64,000 bases of DNA, from NCBI GenBank assembly GCA_947564645.1, contig CANOCU010000005.1, forward strand, positions 1 to 64,000, in the 5' to 3' direction. The notes below the pieces were generated by a model. That model was not told where the DNA came from, did no database searches, and saw only the letters and a list, made by a program, of their open reading frames with translations. The DNA comes from an uncultured Lachnospiraceae bacterium (GTDB lineage Bacteria; Bacillota; Clostridia; Lachnospirales; Lachnospiraceae). Shown in pieces: positions 36,517 to 46,467 of the stretch. Within the stretch, counting starts at the first letter, position 1. The number at the start of each line of letters is the position of its first letter. Made by a program: the position numbers and the translations under genes.

Positions 36517-38370
36517 TCACAGCTTCATCTCGGGCGCTTCCGGCTGCGGATACGCGGTGTCAAAAAGCGCTTCGAACTCGGCGCGGTTAATCTTCTCTTT
36601 CTGAAGCAGCAGCTCGGCGCACTTATGCAGCACATCCTCCTGCTCTAAGATCATGGCCTTCGCCTTCTCATAACAGTCGTCGATAATGGCCTTCACTTCC
36701 CGGTCGATCTCCCCGGAGACCGCCTCGCTGTGACTCTTGGCATGTGCCAGATCTCTTCCGATAAACACCTCGTCGTCGTCATCGTCGTAATTGATCACGC
36801 CGATGTTGTCCGACATGCCGTAACGGGTCACCATCCTGCGGGCCACCTTGGTAGCCTTCTTGATATCGCTGGACGCCCCTGTGGTGATATCGTCGAAAAT
36901 GATCTCCTCCGCGATACGTCCGCCAAGAGAAACCATAATATCCTGCAGCATCTTTCCTTTGGTCAGGAACATCTCATCCTTTTCCGGAAGGGGCATGGTG
37001 TAGCCCGCCGCCCCGATGCCGGTGGGAATGATAGATACCGTGTACACCGGCCCCACGTCGGGAAGCACATGGAAGAGGATCGCATGGCCGGCCTCATGAT
37101 AAGCCGTGATCCGCTTCTCCTTATCGGAGATGATGCGGCTCTTCTTCTCCGCACCGATCCCCACCTTGACGAAAGCGCGCTTGATGTCGTTCTGTTTAAC
37201 GTAAACTCTTTTCTCCATAGCCGCATTGATGGCCGCTTCATTGAGCAGGTTCTCTAAGTCCGCCCCCGTAAAGCCCGCCGTCGTCTGCGCGATCTGGGTA
37301 AGATCCACATCGTCCCCAAGCGGCTTATTCTGGGCATGGACTTTCAGGATATCTTCCCGGCCCCGCACATCCGGCGCCGCCACCGTAATCTTACGGTCGA
37401 AACGGCCCGGTCTTAAGATCGCCGGATCGAGAATATCCACACGGTTAGTGGCCGCCATCACGATAATGCCCTCGTTGACGCCGAAACCGTCCATCTCCAC
37501 CAGCAGCTGATTCAACGTCTGCTCACGCTCGTCGTGGCCGCCGCCCATACCGGTACCGCGGCGTCTCGCCACCGCGTCAATCTCATCGATAAAAATAATA
37601 CAGGGGGAATGCCGCTTCGCCTCCGCGAACATATCACGCACACGGGAAGCGCCCACACCGACAAACATCTCCACGAAATCAGAACCGGAAATACTGAAAA
37701 AAGGCACGTTGGCCTCTCCCGCAATGGCCTTTGCCAGGAGTGTCTTACCCGTACCCGGCGCACCCTCCAGCAGGACGCCTTTAGGGATACGCGCCCCCAC
37801 CTTCGTAAATTTGCCCGGCTCCCGCAGAAACTCCACGATCTCCTGCAGTTCCTCTTTCTCCTCCTTCAGGCCTGCCACGCCGTCCAGCTTGATCTTATTC
37901 TCTCCGCCCAGCGTCAGCTTGGCACGGCTCCTGCCGAAGTTCATCATCTTCCCGTTGCCGCCGCCACCGGCCGCGTTCTGTGCATTCATCATCACGAAGA
38001 AGAAGACGCAGACCACCACCACGATCAGGATCGGAAACACGCTGTTCAGAAACCAGCTCTCCTCGGGAACGCTCTCCACCACCGGATCCAGCTTATAGCT
38101 GCGCACAAGCGCTTCCGCCTCGGAAATGTTCGTCACATTGAGCCGTCTCTCCTCACCGCTTTTCAGCGTCACTTCGAGCGCGCCGGCATCGGTATTCTTG
38201 TTAGGACAGATCTTGACGATAGCTACCTCATTATTTTCCAGATTGCTGACGAACTCGCCTCTCGTATAGCTGCTGTCCTGGATCCTGATCGTTCCGATCC
38301 ACACAGTAAACAGCAGCAGTCCCATGATGATCACAAAATACATGTAGAAACTCTTATTATTCCTGTTCAA
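36517..38370 (-). CDS. ftsH: ATP-dependent zinc metalloprotease FtsH
   Basis: A 617-residue membrane AAA+ protease that degrades membrane and short-lived proteins. Two membrane segments flank a small outer domain (about 9-28 and 110-128). Walker A GAPGTGKT is at 203-210, the Walker B region IIFIDEIDA near 258-266, the SRH arginines follow, and the zinc site HEAGH is at 425-429. It starts with TTG (38370), preceded by AGAGG. Last gene of the divIC-spoIIE-tilS-hpt-ftsH order known from clostridia; a strong terminator lies 250 bp further on. Confidence 0.97.
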   Translation of the reverse strand: MNRNNKSFYMYFVIIMGLLLFTVWIGTIRIQDSSYTRGEFVSNLENNEVAIVKICPNKNTDAGALEVTLKSGEERRLNVTNISEAEALVRSYKLDPVVESVPEESWFLNSVFPILIVVVVCVFFFVMMNAQNAAGGGGNGKMMNFGRSRAKLTLGGENKIKLDGVAGLKEEKEELQEIVEFLREPGKFTKVGARIPKGVLLEGAPGTGKTLLAKAIAGEANVPFFSISGSDFVEMFVGVGASRVRDMFAEAKRHSPCIIFIDEIDAVARRRGTGMGGGHDEREQTLNQLLVEMDGFGVNEGIIVMAATNRVDILDPAILRPGRFDRKITVAAPDVRGREDILKVHAQNKPLGDDVDLTQIAQTTAGFTGADLENLLNEAAINAAMEKRVYVKQNDIKRAFVKVGIGAEKKSRIISDKEKRITAYHEAGHAILFHVLPDVGPVYTVSIIPTGIGAAGYTMPLPEKDEMFLTKGKMLQDIMVSLGGRIAEEIIFDDITTGASSDIKKATKVARRMVTRYGMSDNIGVINYDDDDDEVFIGRDLAHAKSHSEAVSGEIDREVKAIIDDCYEKAKAMILEQEDVLHKCAELLLQKEKINRAEFEALFDTAYPQPEAPEMKL

Positions 38371-38399
38371 AGTAAACCTCTTTCATAAAATATATTTTG

Positions 38400-38924
38400 T
38401 CAATCGAATTTCACAACCCCGATATAAGGCAGGTTCCTGTATTTCTGGTCGTAATCCAGCCCGTATCCCACCACGAATTCATCGGGGATCTCGAATCCCG
38501 TATAATCCACCTTCACATCCACTACTCTTCTCTCCGGCTTGTCTAAGAGCGTGCACAGCTTCACGTCCACCGGCCCTCTGTCCTTAAGCATCTCCAAAAG
38601 ATAGCTGAGCGTCCTTCCGGAATCCACGATATCCTCCACCACCAGCACATGCTTATTCAATAGCGATTCGTCCAGATCCTTCACGATCTTCACCACGCCG
38701 CTGGACTTCGTGTCCCCGCCGTAGCTGGACACCGACATGAAATCTAAAGATACCGGCACCGTGATCCTCTTGGCAAGCTCACACATAAAAAAGCTGCCGC
38801 CCTTGAGCACGCAGACTAAATGCACCTGTTTTCCCGCATAATCCCTGGAAATCTGATCTCCGATCTCCTGGATCCTCTTATCCACTTCCTCTTCACTCAA
38901 CAACACTTCGATTCGTTCCGCCAT
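38400..38924 (-). CDS. hpt: Hypoxanthine phosphoribosyltransferase
   Basis: A 174-residue purine salvage enzyme making IMP or GMP from hypoxanthine or guanine and PRPP. The PRPP loop VLVVEDIVDSGRTL is clear, with LKGGSFFM upstream. ATG 38924 follows GGAGG by 5 nt and gives the normal length; it lies inside the tilS 3' end (32-nt overlap), so the genes are coupled. Conserved neighbour of tilS and ftsH. Confidence 0.96.
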   Translation of the reverse strand: MAERIEVLLSEEEVDKRIQEIGDQISRDYAGKQVHLVCVLKGGSFFMCELAKRITVPVSLDFMSVSSYGGDTKSSGVVKIVKDLDESLLNKHVLVVEDIVDSGRTLSYLLEMLKDRGPVDVKLCTLLDKPERRVVDVKVDYTGFEIPDEFVVGYGLDYDQKYRNLPYIGVVKFD

Positions 38925-40443
38925 CGCTTCCTCCTTCGAGCCGTACCTCCAGAATACGCTCCGTACTTTCTCCCACTTTGTACTTCTGACTGATCCGGTA
39001 ACCCGGTATCCACAGGACATGGGATCCGTCAGCCAGCAAATGCATACTGTCTCGCCGCATTTTCGGGATTTTCTCGTTGATCATATATTGTTTGACTGAC
39101 TTCGTATGCAGCGCCGCATCTATTGTCAGATAATCCCCCTGCCGCCGCCTGCGAAGTAACAAAGACGTAGTTATTTTATCATAATCAAACCATTTCGTAT
39201 ATCTATTTCGTGGAATATTTTGCTCTTTTTCTAAGAATTTAGCCCCTTTTTCCAACAAACGGAAGCGGAAAGTCCCTTCCCCTGGCAGCCGGATCTGCAT
39301 GGGGGGCTTTATTTCATACGCCTTTTCCGTAGTTTCCTCCGTGTCTGCAGTTTCCCTCGCGACTGCAGTTTCCTTCACGCCTGCAGTCACAGGGCTTGTC
39401 CTTCCTCCTGCGCCTCTGCTCAGATACAGCCTGTCATATTCCTTGAAGGCTTTGATCCCATAGGGAAGGCTGATCTCCTTGCTGCCACCCTTTGTCATCA
39501 GCTCCACCAGGTCAGAAATGTGCTGTCCGGTGATATCCCTCCTGTGCGGCGTCAGGCGTTCCAGACAGGTGAGCAGTACCCGCTTATACAGCACCGGATC
39601 CTCGTCCGGAAGTCCCCCGGCGATGCACAGGCTCACCACATCGCCCGACGGCCTGCTGCCGTTATTCTCTTCACCGCTTGTCTTCTCTTTTACATAGATC
39701 TCATACAGTCTCCTCGTCTGCGCCTCCAGATAGCGCTCGGTCTCCGAAAGGATCTCCGCCAGATCCCCCATATGCGCTACCGCGCCGGAACAGATCTCCC
39801 GCTCGGCATAGGGCAGGATATGATGCCTGATCCTGTTGCGCGTGTAAGTGTCTTCCTCGTTGGTACTGTCCTGACAATAATGCAGCCCATAGTCCGCAAG
39901 ATACTTCTCTATCTCGCCCCGCTCCAGACATAACAGCGGCCGTATGACAGCGCCCCGGACCGGCTGTATCGAGCCAAGGCCCTTAAGCCCGCTGCCCCGG
40001 AACAGATGAAACAGCATCGTCTCCGCCCGGTCATTGCAGTTATGGGCCACCGCGATCCTGCCGCACTCGCCTTCCTGTCTCTGCTCCCTCAGCACTTCCC
40101 CGAAGGCCTCATACCGAAGTACCCGCCCGGCCTCCTCCGCAGAAAGCCTGTGTGCCGCCGCATACCCGTTCATATCCACCCTGCGCAGATAAAAGGGAAC
40201 TCCCAGCCTTGTGCAGAGTGCTTCCACATACGATGCGTCCGCCGCCGAGTCGGCGCGCACCCCGTGATCCACATGCACCGCCAGCAGCCGAAATCCCAGT
40301 TCCGTCCGCAGCCGGCACAAAATATGCAGCAGGCATACCGAATCCGCCCCGCCTGACACCCCTGCAGCAATCACATCATTCTTTTCTATCATGCGGTACT
40401 TTTGAACATACTTTTTTACCTTGTTGTACGGATCAACCTTCAC
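38893..40443 (-). CDS. tilS: tRNA(Ile)-lysidine synthetase
   Basis: A 516-residue PP-loop ATPase that converts C34 of tRNA-Ile(CAU) to lysidine. The PP-loop motif SGGADS is at 30-35; the C-terminal TilS domain (about 410-505) ends with the LLADGSHVLWIPGYRIS segment. GTG 40443 is preferred: GGAGG lies 7 nt before it. A Thr/Glu-rich insert (TVARETADTEETTEK) sits between the catalytic and C-terminal domains. Overlaps hpt. Confidence 0.95.
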   Translation of the reverse strand: MKVDPYNKVKKYVQKYRMIEKNDVIAAGVSGGADSVCLLHILCRLRTELGFRLLAVHVDHGVRADSAADASYVEALCTRLGVPFYLRRVDMNGYAAAHRLSAEEAGRVLRYEAFGEVLREQRQEGECGRIAVAHNCNDRAETMLFHLFRGSGLKGLGSIQPVRGAVIRPLLCLERGEIEKYLADYGLHYCQDSTNEEDTYTRNRIRHHILPYAEREICSGAVAHMGDLAEILSETERYLEAQTRRLYEIYVKEKTSGEENNGSRPSGDVVSLCIAGGLPDEDPVLYKRVLLTCLERLTPHRRDITGQHISDLVELMTKGGSKEISLPYGIKAFKEYDRLYLSRGAGGRTSPVTAGVKETAVARETADTEETTEKAYEIKPPMQIRLPGEGTFRFRLLEKGAKFLEKEQNIPRNRYTKWFDYDKITTSLLLRRRRQGDYLTIDAALHTKSVKQYMINEKIPKMRRDSMHLLADGSHVLWIPGYRISQKYKVGESTERILEVRLEGGSDGGTNRSVVE

Positions 40444-40486
40444 CTTTGCACCTCCATATCTTCTCGGCACAAATTCCCATGATTTC

Positions 40487-41716
40487 TCATATGTCTTCTT
40501 CTCTTTCCCATATCCCGATCACCAATACCGTCATGTCATCCCTGATCTGTCCATTGCTCTGTTTCAGACAGTATGTCAAAATCTGATTCGCGATCTCATT
40601 GGGATTCGTATATTCTATCCTGCCGATGATCTCCGGCAGCATTTCCTCACCGATCCCCTGGGAAAGCGCATCCAAAATACCATCAGACAGCATGATCACG
40701 TAATCTCCGCTCTGCAGTACTCTGTGCAGGATCTCCGGCTCGATCTGCCCGAAAACGCCTAGTGGAAAATTTAACGCCGAGAGCCTGTCCACCAGTCTTC
40801 CCCTTTTAATATAACTACATGCCGCACCCGCCTTCATAAATTCACATTTTCCGGTATACAGATCGATATCACAGACATCAAGCGTTGACATATTCTCTTC
40901 CTGTCCTGCCGCCACCAACGCTCCATTGATCATCTGCGCCGCCGACTCCTTACGGAAACCCGCCTCCAACAGCCGTTCCATCTTCTCGATCACCCGTTCC
41001 GAATCCACACACGCCTTTTCACCGGATCCCATTCCGTCCGACAGAATCGTCACCATTCTGCCAGTCTCGGCTTCATAGAAGGAATAGTTGTCACCTGATA
41101 CCTCCTCCATCTCCTTCACCGCTTTGGCAACACCGGTCAGCAGATAATAATCGGGCTCCTCCACAAAATAGTACGTATTCCATTCCGGGGTAAGATACTG
41201 CGGCGTATTTCTGGCCGCACGCAGCCTGCGGTTTGTGGCCACCGATACGAAATCCGCCACGTCCTCTATACAAACATGCTCGCCCAATTTTGTATATTTC
41301 TCGGAAATCGTCTTCATCGTCAGGCTGATCTCCATATGCCCGTCTTCCCGTTCCAGTTCGAAGAAGCTCTTAAGCAGAATCCCCGATTCCCGAAGCAGTT
41401 TGGAAATCTGCCTGAATTTTCGTTCTCCCATGGGCCGGTACAGATAAGTCTCTTTCGCCACCTCAGACAGGATATGCGCCATCTCCTTCAAATGCTCTGC
41501 CAGAAGTCCCTGATTCTCCTGCAGTTTACGCTGCCACAGATAATCCTGCCTGTCCACAGGATCATCTTTTCCTTCCACGCCGTCTTCTGTCTCATCCTCC
41601 TCAAACAGATCCGCCAGATCCCTGAAAGATTCCGCATAAGTCAGAAGCCTCTGCCTGCCATATTCCGGAATGACCCTGATCTTATTCTCGTCTCCGGCTT
41701 CTACCTGTTTTCTCAT
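40487..41716 (-). CDS. SpoIIE-family protein phosphatase, short form without membrane domain
   Basis: A 409-residue PP2C-type phosphatase matching the central and phosphatase regions of SpoIIE, which dephosphorylates SpoIIAA to activate sigma-F. Metal-binding aspartates are visible in TILSDGMGSGEKA, VIMLSDGILDAL and IRDDMTVLVIG. Typical SpoIIE has about ten N-terminal membrane segments and is near 800 residues; none are encoded here, and only 109 bp separate this gene from divIC. ATG 41716 follows GGGGAGG by 9 nt. Position between divIC and tilS is that of spoIIE, so it may be a shortened ortholog. Confidence 0.85.
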   Translation of the reverse strand: MRKQVEAGDENKIRVIPEYGRQRLLTYAESFRDLADLFEEDETEDGVEGKDDPVDRQDYLWQRKLQENQGLLAEHLKEMAHILSEVAKETYLYRPMGERKFRQISKLLRESGILLKSFFELEREDGHMEISLTMKTISEKYTKLGEHVCIEDVADFVSVATNRRLRAARNTPQYLTPEWNTYYFVEEPDYYLLTGVAKAVKEMEEVSGDNYSFYEAETGRMVTILSDGMGSGEKACVDSERVIEKMERLLEAGFRKESAAQMINGALVAAGQEENMSTLDVCDIDLYTGKCEFMKAGAACSYIKRGRLVDRLSALNFPLGVFGQIEPEILHRVLQSGDYVIMLSDGILDALSQGIGEEMLPEIIGRIEYTNPNEIANQILTYCLKQSNGQIRDDMTVLVIGIWEREEDI

Positions 41717-41825
41717 AAAAATACGCCTCCCCTTTCCATAATTGATTTCTATCAATATATGAAGGGGTTGTCCAAATTATTCCAACAGAAAAAAAGCAAA
41801 TCTCGGAAACCTCTCCAAAACCTGC

Positions 41826-42131
41826 TTAATTCTTATCCTTAAATATTATCTCACCCTCATACACAAGCCCAAGCTTACTCTTCGCGATCTCTTCCACGTA
41901 TTTCTTGGTCTGTGTGTATTTCTCATACTCTTCAATTTCTTTCGTCCGGGCCTGCTCAGCTTCGATCTCCTGCATCAGGGCCTCTTCCCTTATTCGATAA
42001 GTTGCGCGTTTGTCCCGAAGCTCTATACTCTTAACAGTGACCACGATCAGCATCATTACAACAACTGTGGTAACCAAAAGCATGCCCGTTCTGTTCTGGC
42101 GCTTTTTACGATATGCTGCTTTTCCTGCCAT
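41826..42131 (-). CDS. divIC: Septum formation initiator, FtsB/DivIC family
   Basis: A 101-residue bitopic division protein: basic N terminus, one membrane segment (about 18-36), then a coiled coil (IREEALMQEIEAEQARTKEIEEYEKY) and the C-terminal AKSKLGLVYEGEIIF motif. It joins the divisome beside FtsL and DivIB. GAGGAG lies 13 nt before the ATG. Located between yabQ and the spoIIE-like gene as in other clostridia. Confidence 0.92.
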   Translation of the reverse strand: MAGKAAYRKKRQNRTGMLLVTTVVVMMLIVVTVKSIELRDKRATYRIREEALMQEIEAEQARTKEIEEYEKYTQTKKYVEEIAKSKLGLVYEGEIIFKDKN

Positions 42132-42156
42132 GTTGCTAATGATACTCCTCTTCTTT

Positions 42157-42645
42157 TTACTGTTTACATAAAATTATTCTAATTGTTTTTATACAGCCCG
42201 TCAACCGTTTTTTTATAAATTCCTTCACTTTTTTCAGTTTCCTTGCAACGAATCGAACAAACCTTCGAGTGCCGAAAAACAAGCATTTAGCAGGTTTTAG
42301 CACAATTTGTATGACACGAAACAGGAACCACATTATCTTGTGTATGCAAGTTGACATAATATTTACAAACCAGTTTTTGACCGTTGCTTTATAAAAAAGC
42401 ATTCCAAGAGCTGCCCCCACTACGGCAAACCATCTCAGAACGCCATTGTTCTCCCTGTAAAGCATATAGAAAACACCGATACCGCACACAAACCAGTAAA
42501 AAAAATCTTCAACAGATACCAGAACTCTGCCATGCGCAAACAGCTTCCTGAAGATCAGGAGCCAGTCATAGGCAAACGTAATGACCAGACCGATGAAGAT
42601 AGAATGTAAAAAGAATGCGATCTCCTGCACAATGTCCTGACTCAT
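42157..42645 (-). CDS. yabQ: Spore cortex biosynthesis protein YabQ
   Basis: A 162-residue membrane protein needed for spore cortex formation in Bacillus. Hydrophobic segments occur at about residues 8-30, 45-60 and 68-85, followed by a basic C-terminal tail (RKLKKVKEFIKKRL). ATG 42645 is chosen because it begins the family (MSQDIVQEIAFFLHS); a longer frame to 42750 would overlap yabP. Follows yabP by 19 bp. Confidence 0.88.
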   Translation of the reverse strand: MSQDIVQEIAFFLHSIFIGLVITFAYDWLLIFRKLFAHGRVLVSVEDFFYWFVCGIGVFYMLYRENNGVLRWFAVVGAALGMLFYKATVKNWFVNIMSTCIHKIMWFLFRVIQIVLKPAKCLFFGTRRFVRFVARKLKKVKEFIKKRLTGCIKTIRIILCKQ

Positions 42646-42664
42646 ATTCGGCAAGGCCCCCACT

Positions 42665-42955
42665 TCACTTAAACAATCTGGCAAGCAGCGACTCTCCCCT
42701 GCTGCCAAACCCTGCATTCTCCGAATAGGTAAAACTGTCGATCCGGCCATCTACATCCACTTCCCCCTTATCCAGGGACAGCCGGCTTACATGCAGCTCG
42801 CTGCCTTTGATCATCAACATACCCTGTTCCGTCTCCAGCAGGATCTCATTGACGTCAAAGGACAGCACGTCATTGACACCGCTTATATTACATGTCCTTC
42901 TATTGGTAAGCATCAATTTGTGCGGTTTTCTGTTTATACTGTTCAGATCTTCCAT
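42665..42955 (-). CDS. yabP: Sporulation protein YabP
   Basis: A 96-residue protein of the YabP/YqfC family, mother-cell expressed in Bacillus. It has the LTNRRTCNISGVNDVLSFD opening and VDVDGRIDSFTYSE near the end. GGGAGG lies 6 nt before the ATG. Conserved order yabP-yabQ-divIC. Supports the view that the organism forms spores. Confidence 0.93.
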   Translation of the reverse strand: MEDLNSINRKPHKLMLTNRRTCNISGVNDVLSFDVNEILLETEQGMLMIKGSELHVSRLSLDKGEVDVDGRIDSFTYSENAGFGSRGESLLARLFK

Positions 42956-43020
42956 ACATGCCCTCCCATAACAATGATACTTCTTAAATGTATGTCAGAC
43001 TCTGATCAAATATGCCTGTT

Positions 43021-43263
43021 TTATGGAAGGTAACGGAACAACTCTTTCGCCTCTTCCTTGCGGACAGTTTCCTGTACGTCCAAAACCTCCACTTTCACTT
43101 CTTTATTCCCGAACTGGATCGTGATCACATCCCCGACCTTCACATTGACGGAAGCCTTCGCCGGTTTATCATTCACCAGTACCCTGCCCGCGTCACATGC
43201 CTCATTTGCTACGGTACGCCGTTTGATCAGCCGCGAAACCTTCAAATATTTATCGAGTCTCAT
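43021..43263 (-). CDS. S4-domain RNA-binding protein (RqcP/YabO type)
   Basis: An 80-residue single S4 domain starting MRLDKYLKVSRLIKRRTVANE. Orthologs (RqcP, HslR-like) bind 50S subunits and act in ribosome-associated quality control. AAAGGAG lies before the ATG. Located between the HU gene and yabP, the usual place in clostridia. Confidence 0.93.
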   Translation of the reverse strand: MRLDKYLKVSRLIKRRTVANEACDAGRVLVNDKPAKASVNVKVGDVITIQFGNKEVKVEVLDVQETVRKEEAKELFRYLP

Positions 43264-43343
43264 ATTTTACTTACTCCTTTCTGCAAAAACATACAAAAAG
43301 CCCATATGCATCTGCATACAGGCTTTTACTTTCTCTCATAAAA

Positions 43344-43619
43344 CTATGCGTTAAGCATGTCCTTTAATGCCTTGCCAGCTTTGAACTTAGGAGCCTTGGA
43401 AGCTGCAATCTTCATAACTTCGCCGCTCTGAGGATTTCTGCCTTCTCTTGCTGCTCTCTCGGATACCTCAAATGTACCAAAACCAACTAACTGTACCTTG
43501 CCGCCCTTCTTCAGTTCATCAGCAACAACATCTGTAAAAGCCTTTAATGCCTTCTCTGCGTCCTTTTTGGATAATCCCGCCTGATCAGCCATAGCTGCAA
43601 CTAATTCTGTTTTGTTCAT
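43344..43619 (-). CDS. hup: HU family nucleoid protein
   Basis: A 91-residue HU protein that bends and packs DNA as a dimer. It has the N-terminal [24 protein letters not shown] helices and the arm motif [30 protein letters not shown] precedes the ATG. It has its own near-consensus promoter (43689-43717), so strong expression is expected. Confidence 0.97.
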   Translation of the reverse strand: MNKTELVAAMADQAGLSKKDAEKALKAFTDVVADELKKGGKVQLVGFGTFEVSERAAREGRNPQSGEVMKIAASKAPKFKAGKALKDMLNA

Positions 43620-43688
43620 CTTGAACTCCTCCTTAAATGAGTCTTCACTTTATTATTAGATGTTCCTCTTTTGAAACGCCTACACCTA

Positions 43689-43717
43689 TTTATATACGCT
43701 TTTCCCTCTGTTGTCAA
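43689..43717 (-). promoter_or_regulatory. Sigma-A promoter of the HU gene
   Basis: On the minus strand TTGACA (43717-43712), a 17-bp spacer and TATAAA (43694-43689), about 70 bp before the start codon. Nearly consensus. Confidence 0.8.
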
Positions 43718-43757
43718 GCGAAAAAACTGCTTTTTTTTCGCCATTTTAGGGCATTTT

Positions 43758-44483
43758 CTAAGCTTTTTCCATTTTCTCGTATCGATCGATCATATCCTCT
43801 ATCCTGTCTGTAAGAATCTGCTCTGGAGAAAGCCTGACGATTCTGGCAATATCCGACAATCTGATCAGGAGATCCGCCATATTTTGCTCAAATTCCGTAT
43901 CATATGGCTCATGACTGCATACTTTCAGTACATCGACTGCCTTCTGCAGCGCCTCCACGTTCTGTTCATAAGAACTTCCCTTCTCATAGATCTTATCTAT
44001 CTTCTTCAGCACTTTAACTGCCCTGGTAAGCGCGGGTAGTTCCTGTGGTATTTCCCGCAGCGGAGAGACGATCCAATCCTTGTCCTTCTTCTCTTCCTTC
44101 TTGATCTCTTCCCAGTTTTGCAGCGCTTCCTCCGAAGTATCGGCGCTGCTTGTCCCGAATACATGAGGATGCCGGCGGATCATCTTACGGCAGACTTCAT
44201 CCACCACGTCTTCCATTGTAAAAAGCCCTTCCTCCGATGCGATCTGTGCATGCATCACTACCTGCAAAAGCACATCTCCCAACTCTTCCCTCATATTCTC
44301 GGGATTACCCGTCCGGTCATAGATACGAATGGAGGCCAGCAGCTCTGCCGCTTCCTCCATCATGCAGGGTTTCAGGCTCTCATGAGTCTGCACCCTGTCC
44401 CAGGGACATCCGTTATCACTTCTGAGAGCCTTGATAATTTCCAGAAAATCTTCATATGTATACTTTTTATTCCTGTTTTCCAC
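43758..44483 (-). CDS. mazG: MazG nucleoside triphosphate pyrophosphohydrolase
   Basis: A 241-residue all-alpha NTP pyrophosphatase of the long MazG type, removing non-canonical NTPs. The first domain shows GCPWDRVQTHESLKPCMMEEAAELL (ExxE metal site) and EELGDVLLQVVMHAQIA (ExxD). The C-terminal half is a weaker second copy. GTG 44483 is the start. Sits between a PEGA lipoprotein and HU. Confidence 0.94.
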   Translation of the reverse strand: MENRNKKYTYEDFLEIIKALRSDNGCPWDRVQTHESLKPCMMEEAAELLASIRIYDRTGNPENMREELGDVLLQVVMHAQIASEEGLFTMEDVVDEVCRKMIRRHPHVFGTSSADTSEEALQNWEEIKKEEKKDKDWIVSPLREIPQELPALTRAVKVLKKIDKIYEKGSSYEQNVEALQKAVDVLKVCSHEPYDTEFEQNMADLLIRLSDIARIVRLSPEQILTDRIEDMIDRYEKMEKA

Positions 44484-44507
44484 TTCGCTTCTCTTTCCTA
44501 TCTGCTG

Positions 44508-46427
44508 CTACACTTTCTTCTTTGTCCCAGGCTTGTTGTTTGCACCGGCCTTGCTGCTGCTCCCACTCTTAAAAATACCGTTCATATTATTGAGCTTCGT
44601 CTCGCTGCCCTCGTCCGGATCCGTCCCCGTACTGCCCTGTGACGAATTCTCTATGCTGCCCTCCGGCGGATTTTCCGTACTGCCGCCCGAAAGATTTCCT
44701 GTGCTGTCATCCGATGACGTATCTGTACTGCCATCTGAAGGATTCTGCGTGGTGCCGTCCGACGGATTCTGCGTCGTATCATCCGATGGATTCTGGGTTG
44801 CACCGTCCGACGGGTTCTGGGTAGTGCCATCCGACGGATTCTGGGTAGTGCCATCCGACGGATTCTGGGTAGTACCATCCGACGGATTCTGGGTAGTACC
44901 GTCCGACGGGTTCTGGGTAGTACCGTCCGACGGGTTCTGGGTACTGCTGCCCGACGTTTTATCGTCGCCCTCTCCCGGCGGATTCGGTGTACTGTTACTC
45001 GACGGATTCTCCGTACTGCCACTTGACGGATTTTTGCTGCTCGTAGAACTGGTGGAAGAGATTCCGTTGCCGCTGACCGTTTCGTCTTCTTTCTCCAGAT
45101 CCACAAAGGAATACGTAATATCCTCCCCGTCATTGTATAGATAAATGGTATAGCTCTTCGTCTTATAACCGCTCTTTCGCAGTGTAACCGTATGGCTTCC
45201 TATATTTTTCTTAAAGCTTACCGGTGAGATCCCGATATAATTGCTGTCCACATATACTTCCACTTTCTTTGGTGAATCAATGTAGACCTTGTTGCTCTGC
45301 GTCGGTGTGATAGTATTCTCACTGATGGACGGTACAGGCGCCGGCTGTGCAGGTTCTTTTACATCCAGAGTATTATCACTCACCGTAGGTGTCTCTTCTT
45401 CCTTCTTCTCTTCCAGTGTAAAAGCTATCTTCGCATATTCCGAACCGACCTGAATATACTTTGTGAGAGAATCATAACCGTCCGCTTCCAGATAAATCTG
45501 ATGGATTCCATAAGGCAGTTCCACCGCCTTGCTGATATCTGCGGATTCTCCATCTATGGTAACCCTGGCCTCAGACGGCGTAACAGAGAAAAGAATCTTA
45601 CCGACCTTATCCTGAACGATCTCAATATCGCCTACGTCCAACACCGTTTCCTTATCCCGCTCGATCACAACATCCTTGGTACTGCTGATACCGCCGTTGG
45701 ATAATACTACCTGATAACTGCCTTCCGGCACGACCAACAGCATATCCTCCTTGATCTCCCTGATCACGGCATTACCCACTTCGATCCAACCGCCGAGCAG
45801 GGCCTGCTCATTCCGCAGCCGCAGATACCCATGACCTCTTTCCACATTAACGCTGTATATTTTGTGTTCGATACCGCGAATCGTGACCCGGTCCTGCGCT
45901 ACCACATCCATTACTTCCACACGCTTTCCTTCCGAGAGCACAACTGCCTCGTCGGGAAGCTGATAAGTGGTAGATCCAATACTGGCCGTCTTATTGATCC
46001 CTCCCAGATCATAATTCTCTATATTCTCATAAACCCATGCACTGGGAGAAACTTTGATATTGGCAATCTGTCTCTTTCCCTTCAGGAAATTCACATCGAC
46101 AACGTCTCCCGCCCTGATCTGAGAGATCGTCATCGGACCGTCATGCTTATCGGTCACATAAGTCGTTCCGTCATAATACAGGGTATATTGCCGGCCCGTA
46201 TCCATATTCATGAAGACAACGCTGCTGTTCTCCTGATCCACTGACATGACCACCGCCGTATCCGCCGAGTCATAGCTTCCCACTGCACTCACACTAAACC
46301 CGGTATCCACCACATTATTTTCCTTATCCTTGGCCATACCGATATTAAACGCCTGCGAAGTGCATCCGGTGATCAATAACGCCATGATCATAATAACCGT
46401 TACTGCCTCTGAAATTCTTCCGTGCAT
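44508..46427 (-). CDS. PEGA-domain lipoprotein with tandem-repeat tail
   Basis: A 639-residue surface lipoprotein. The signal peptide ends in LLITGCTSQ (Cys about residue 22). The N-terminal ~200 residues are beta-rich. Two PEGA-type domains follow: around KILFSVTPSEARVTIDGE and around VEVYVDSNYIGISPVSF. The C-terminal 180 residues are Ser/Thr/Asn/Pro/Gly-rich and include nine copies of an 8-residue unit (SDGTTQNP type) encoded by 24-bp repeats. Such tails commonly span the cell wall. PEGA domains are thought to bind surface or sugar polymers; the ligand here is unknown. Confidence 0.85.
   Translation of the reverse strand: MHGRISEAVTVIMIMALLITGCTSQAFNIGMAKDKENNVVDTGFSVSAVGSYDSADTAVVMSVDQENSSVVFMNMDTGRQYTLYYDGTTYVTDKHDGPMTISQIRAGDVVDVNFLKGKRQIANIKVSPSAWVYENIENYDLGGINKTASIGSTTYQLPDEAVVLSEGKRVEVMDVVAQDRVTIRGIEHKIYSVNVERGHGYLRLRNEQALLGGWIEVGNAVIREIKEDMLLVVPEGSYQVVLSNGGISSTKDVVIERDKETVLDVGDIEIVQDKVGKILFSVTPSEARVTIDGESADISKAVELPYGIHQIYLEADGYDSLTKYIQVGSEYAKIAFTLEEKKEEETPTVSDNTLDVKEPAQPAPVPSISENTITPTQSNKVYIDSPKKVEVYVDSNYIGISPVSFKKNIGSHTVTLRKSGYKTKSYTIYLYNDGEDITYSFVDLEKEDETVSGNGISSTSSTSSKNPSSGSTENPSSNSTPNPPGEGDDKTSGSSTQNPSDGTTQNPSDGTTQNPSDGTTQNPSDGTTQNPSDGTTQNPSDGATQNPSDDTTQNPSDGTTQNPSDGSTDTSSDDSTGNLSGGSTENPPEGSIENSSQGSTGTDPDEGSETKLNNMNGIFKSGSSSKAGANNKPGTKKKV
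44741..44956 (-). repeat. Minisatellite, nine 24-bp units inside the PEGA lipoprotein gene
   Basis: Units start at 44741, 44765, 44789 and so on every 24 bp to 44933. Each encodes a TQNPSDGT-type octapeptide. The middle five units are almost identical, so copy number could vary by slippage while staying in frame. Confidence 0.9.
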
Positions 46428-46467
46428 CCTGTATCCTTATCCTTTCTATTTCTCTTCAACCGCTGCT

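Noticed and set aside
44741-44956. Regular repeats considered as a CRISPR array
   Set aside because: The units are contiguous 24-mers coding in frame without spacers, so this is a coding minisatellite.
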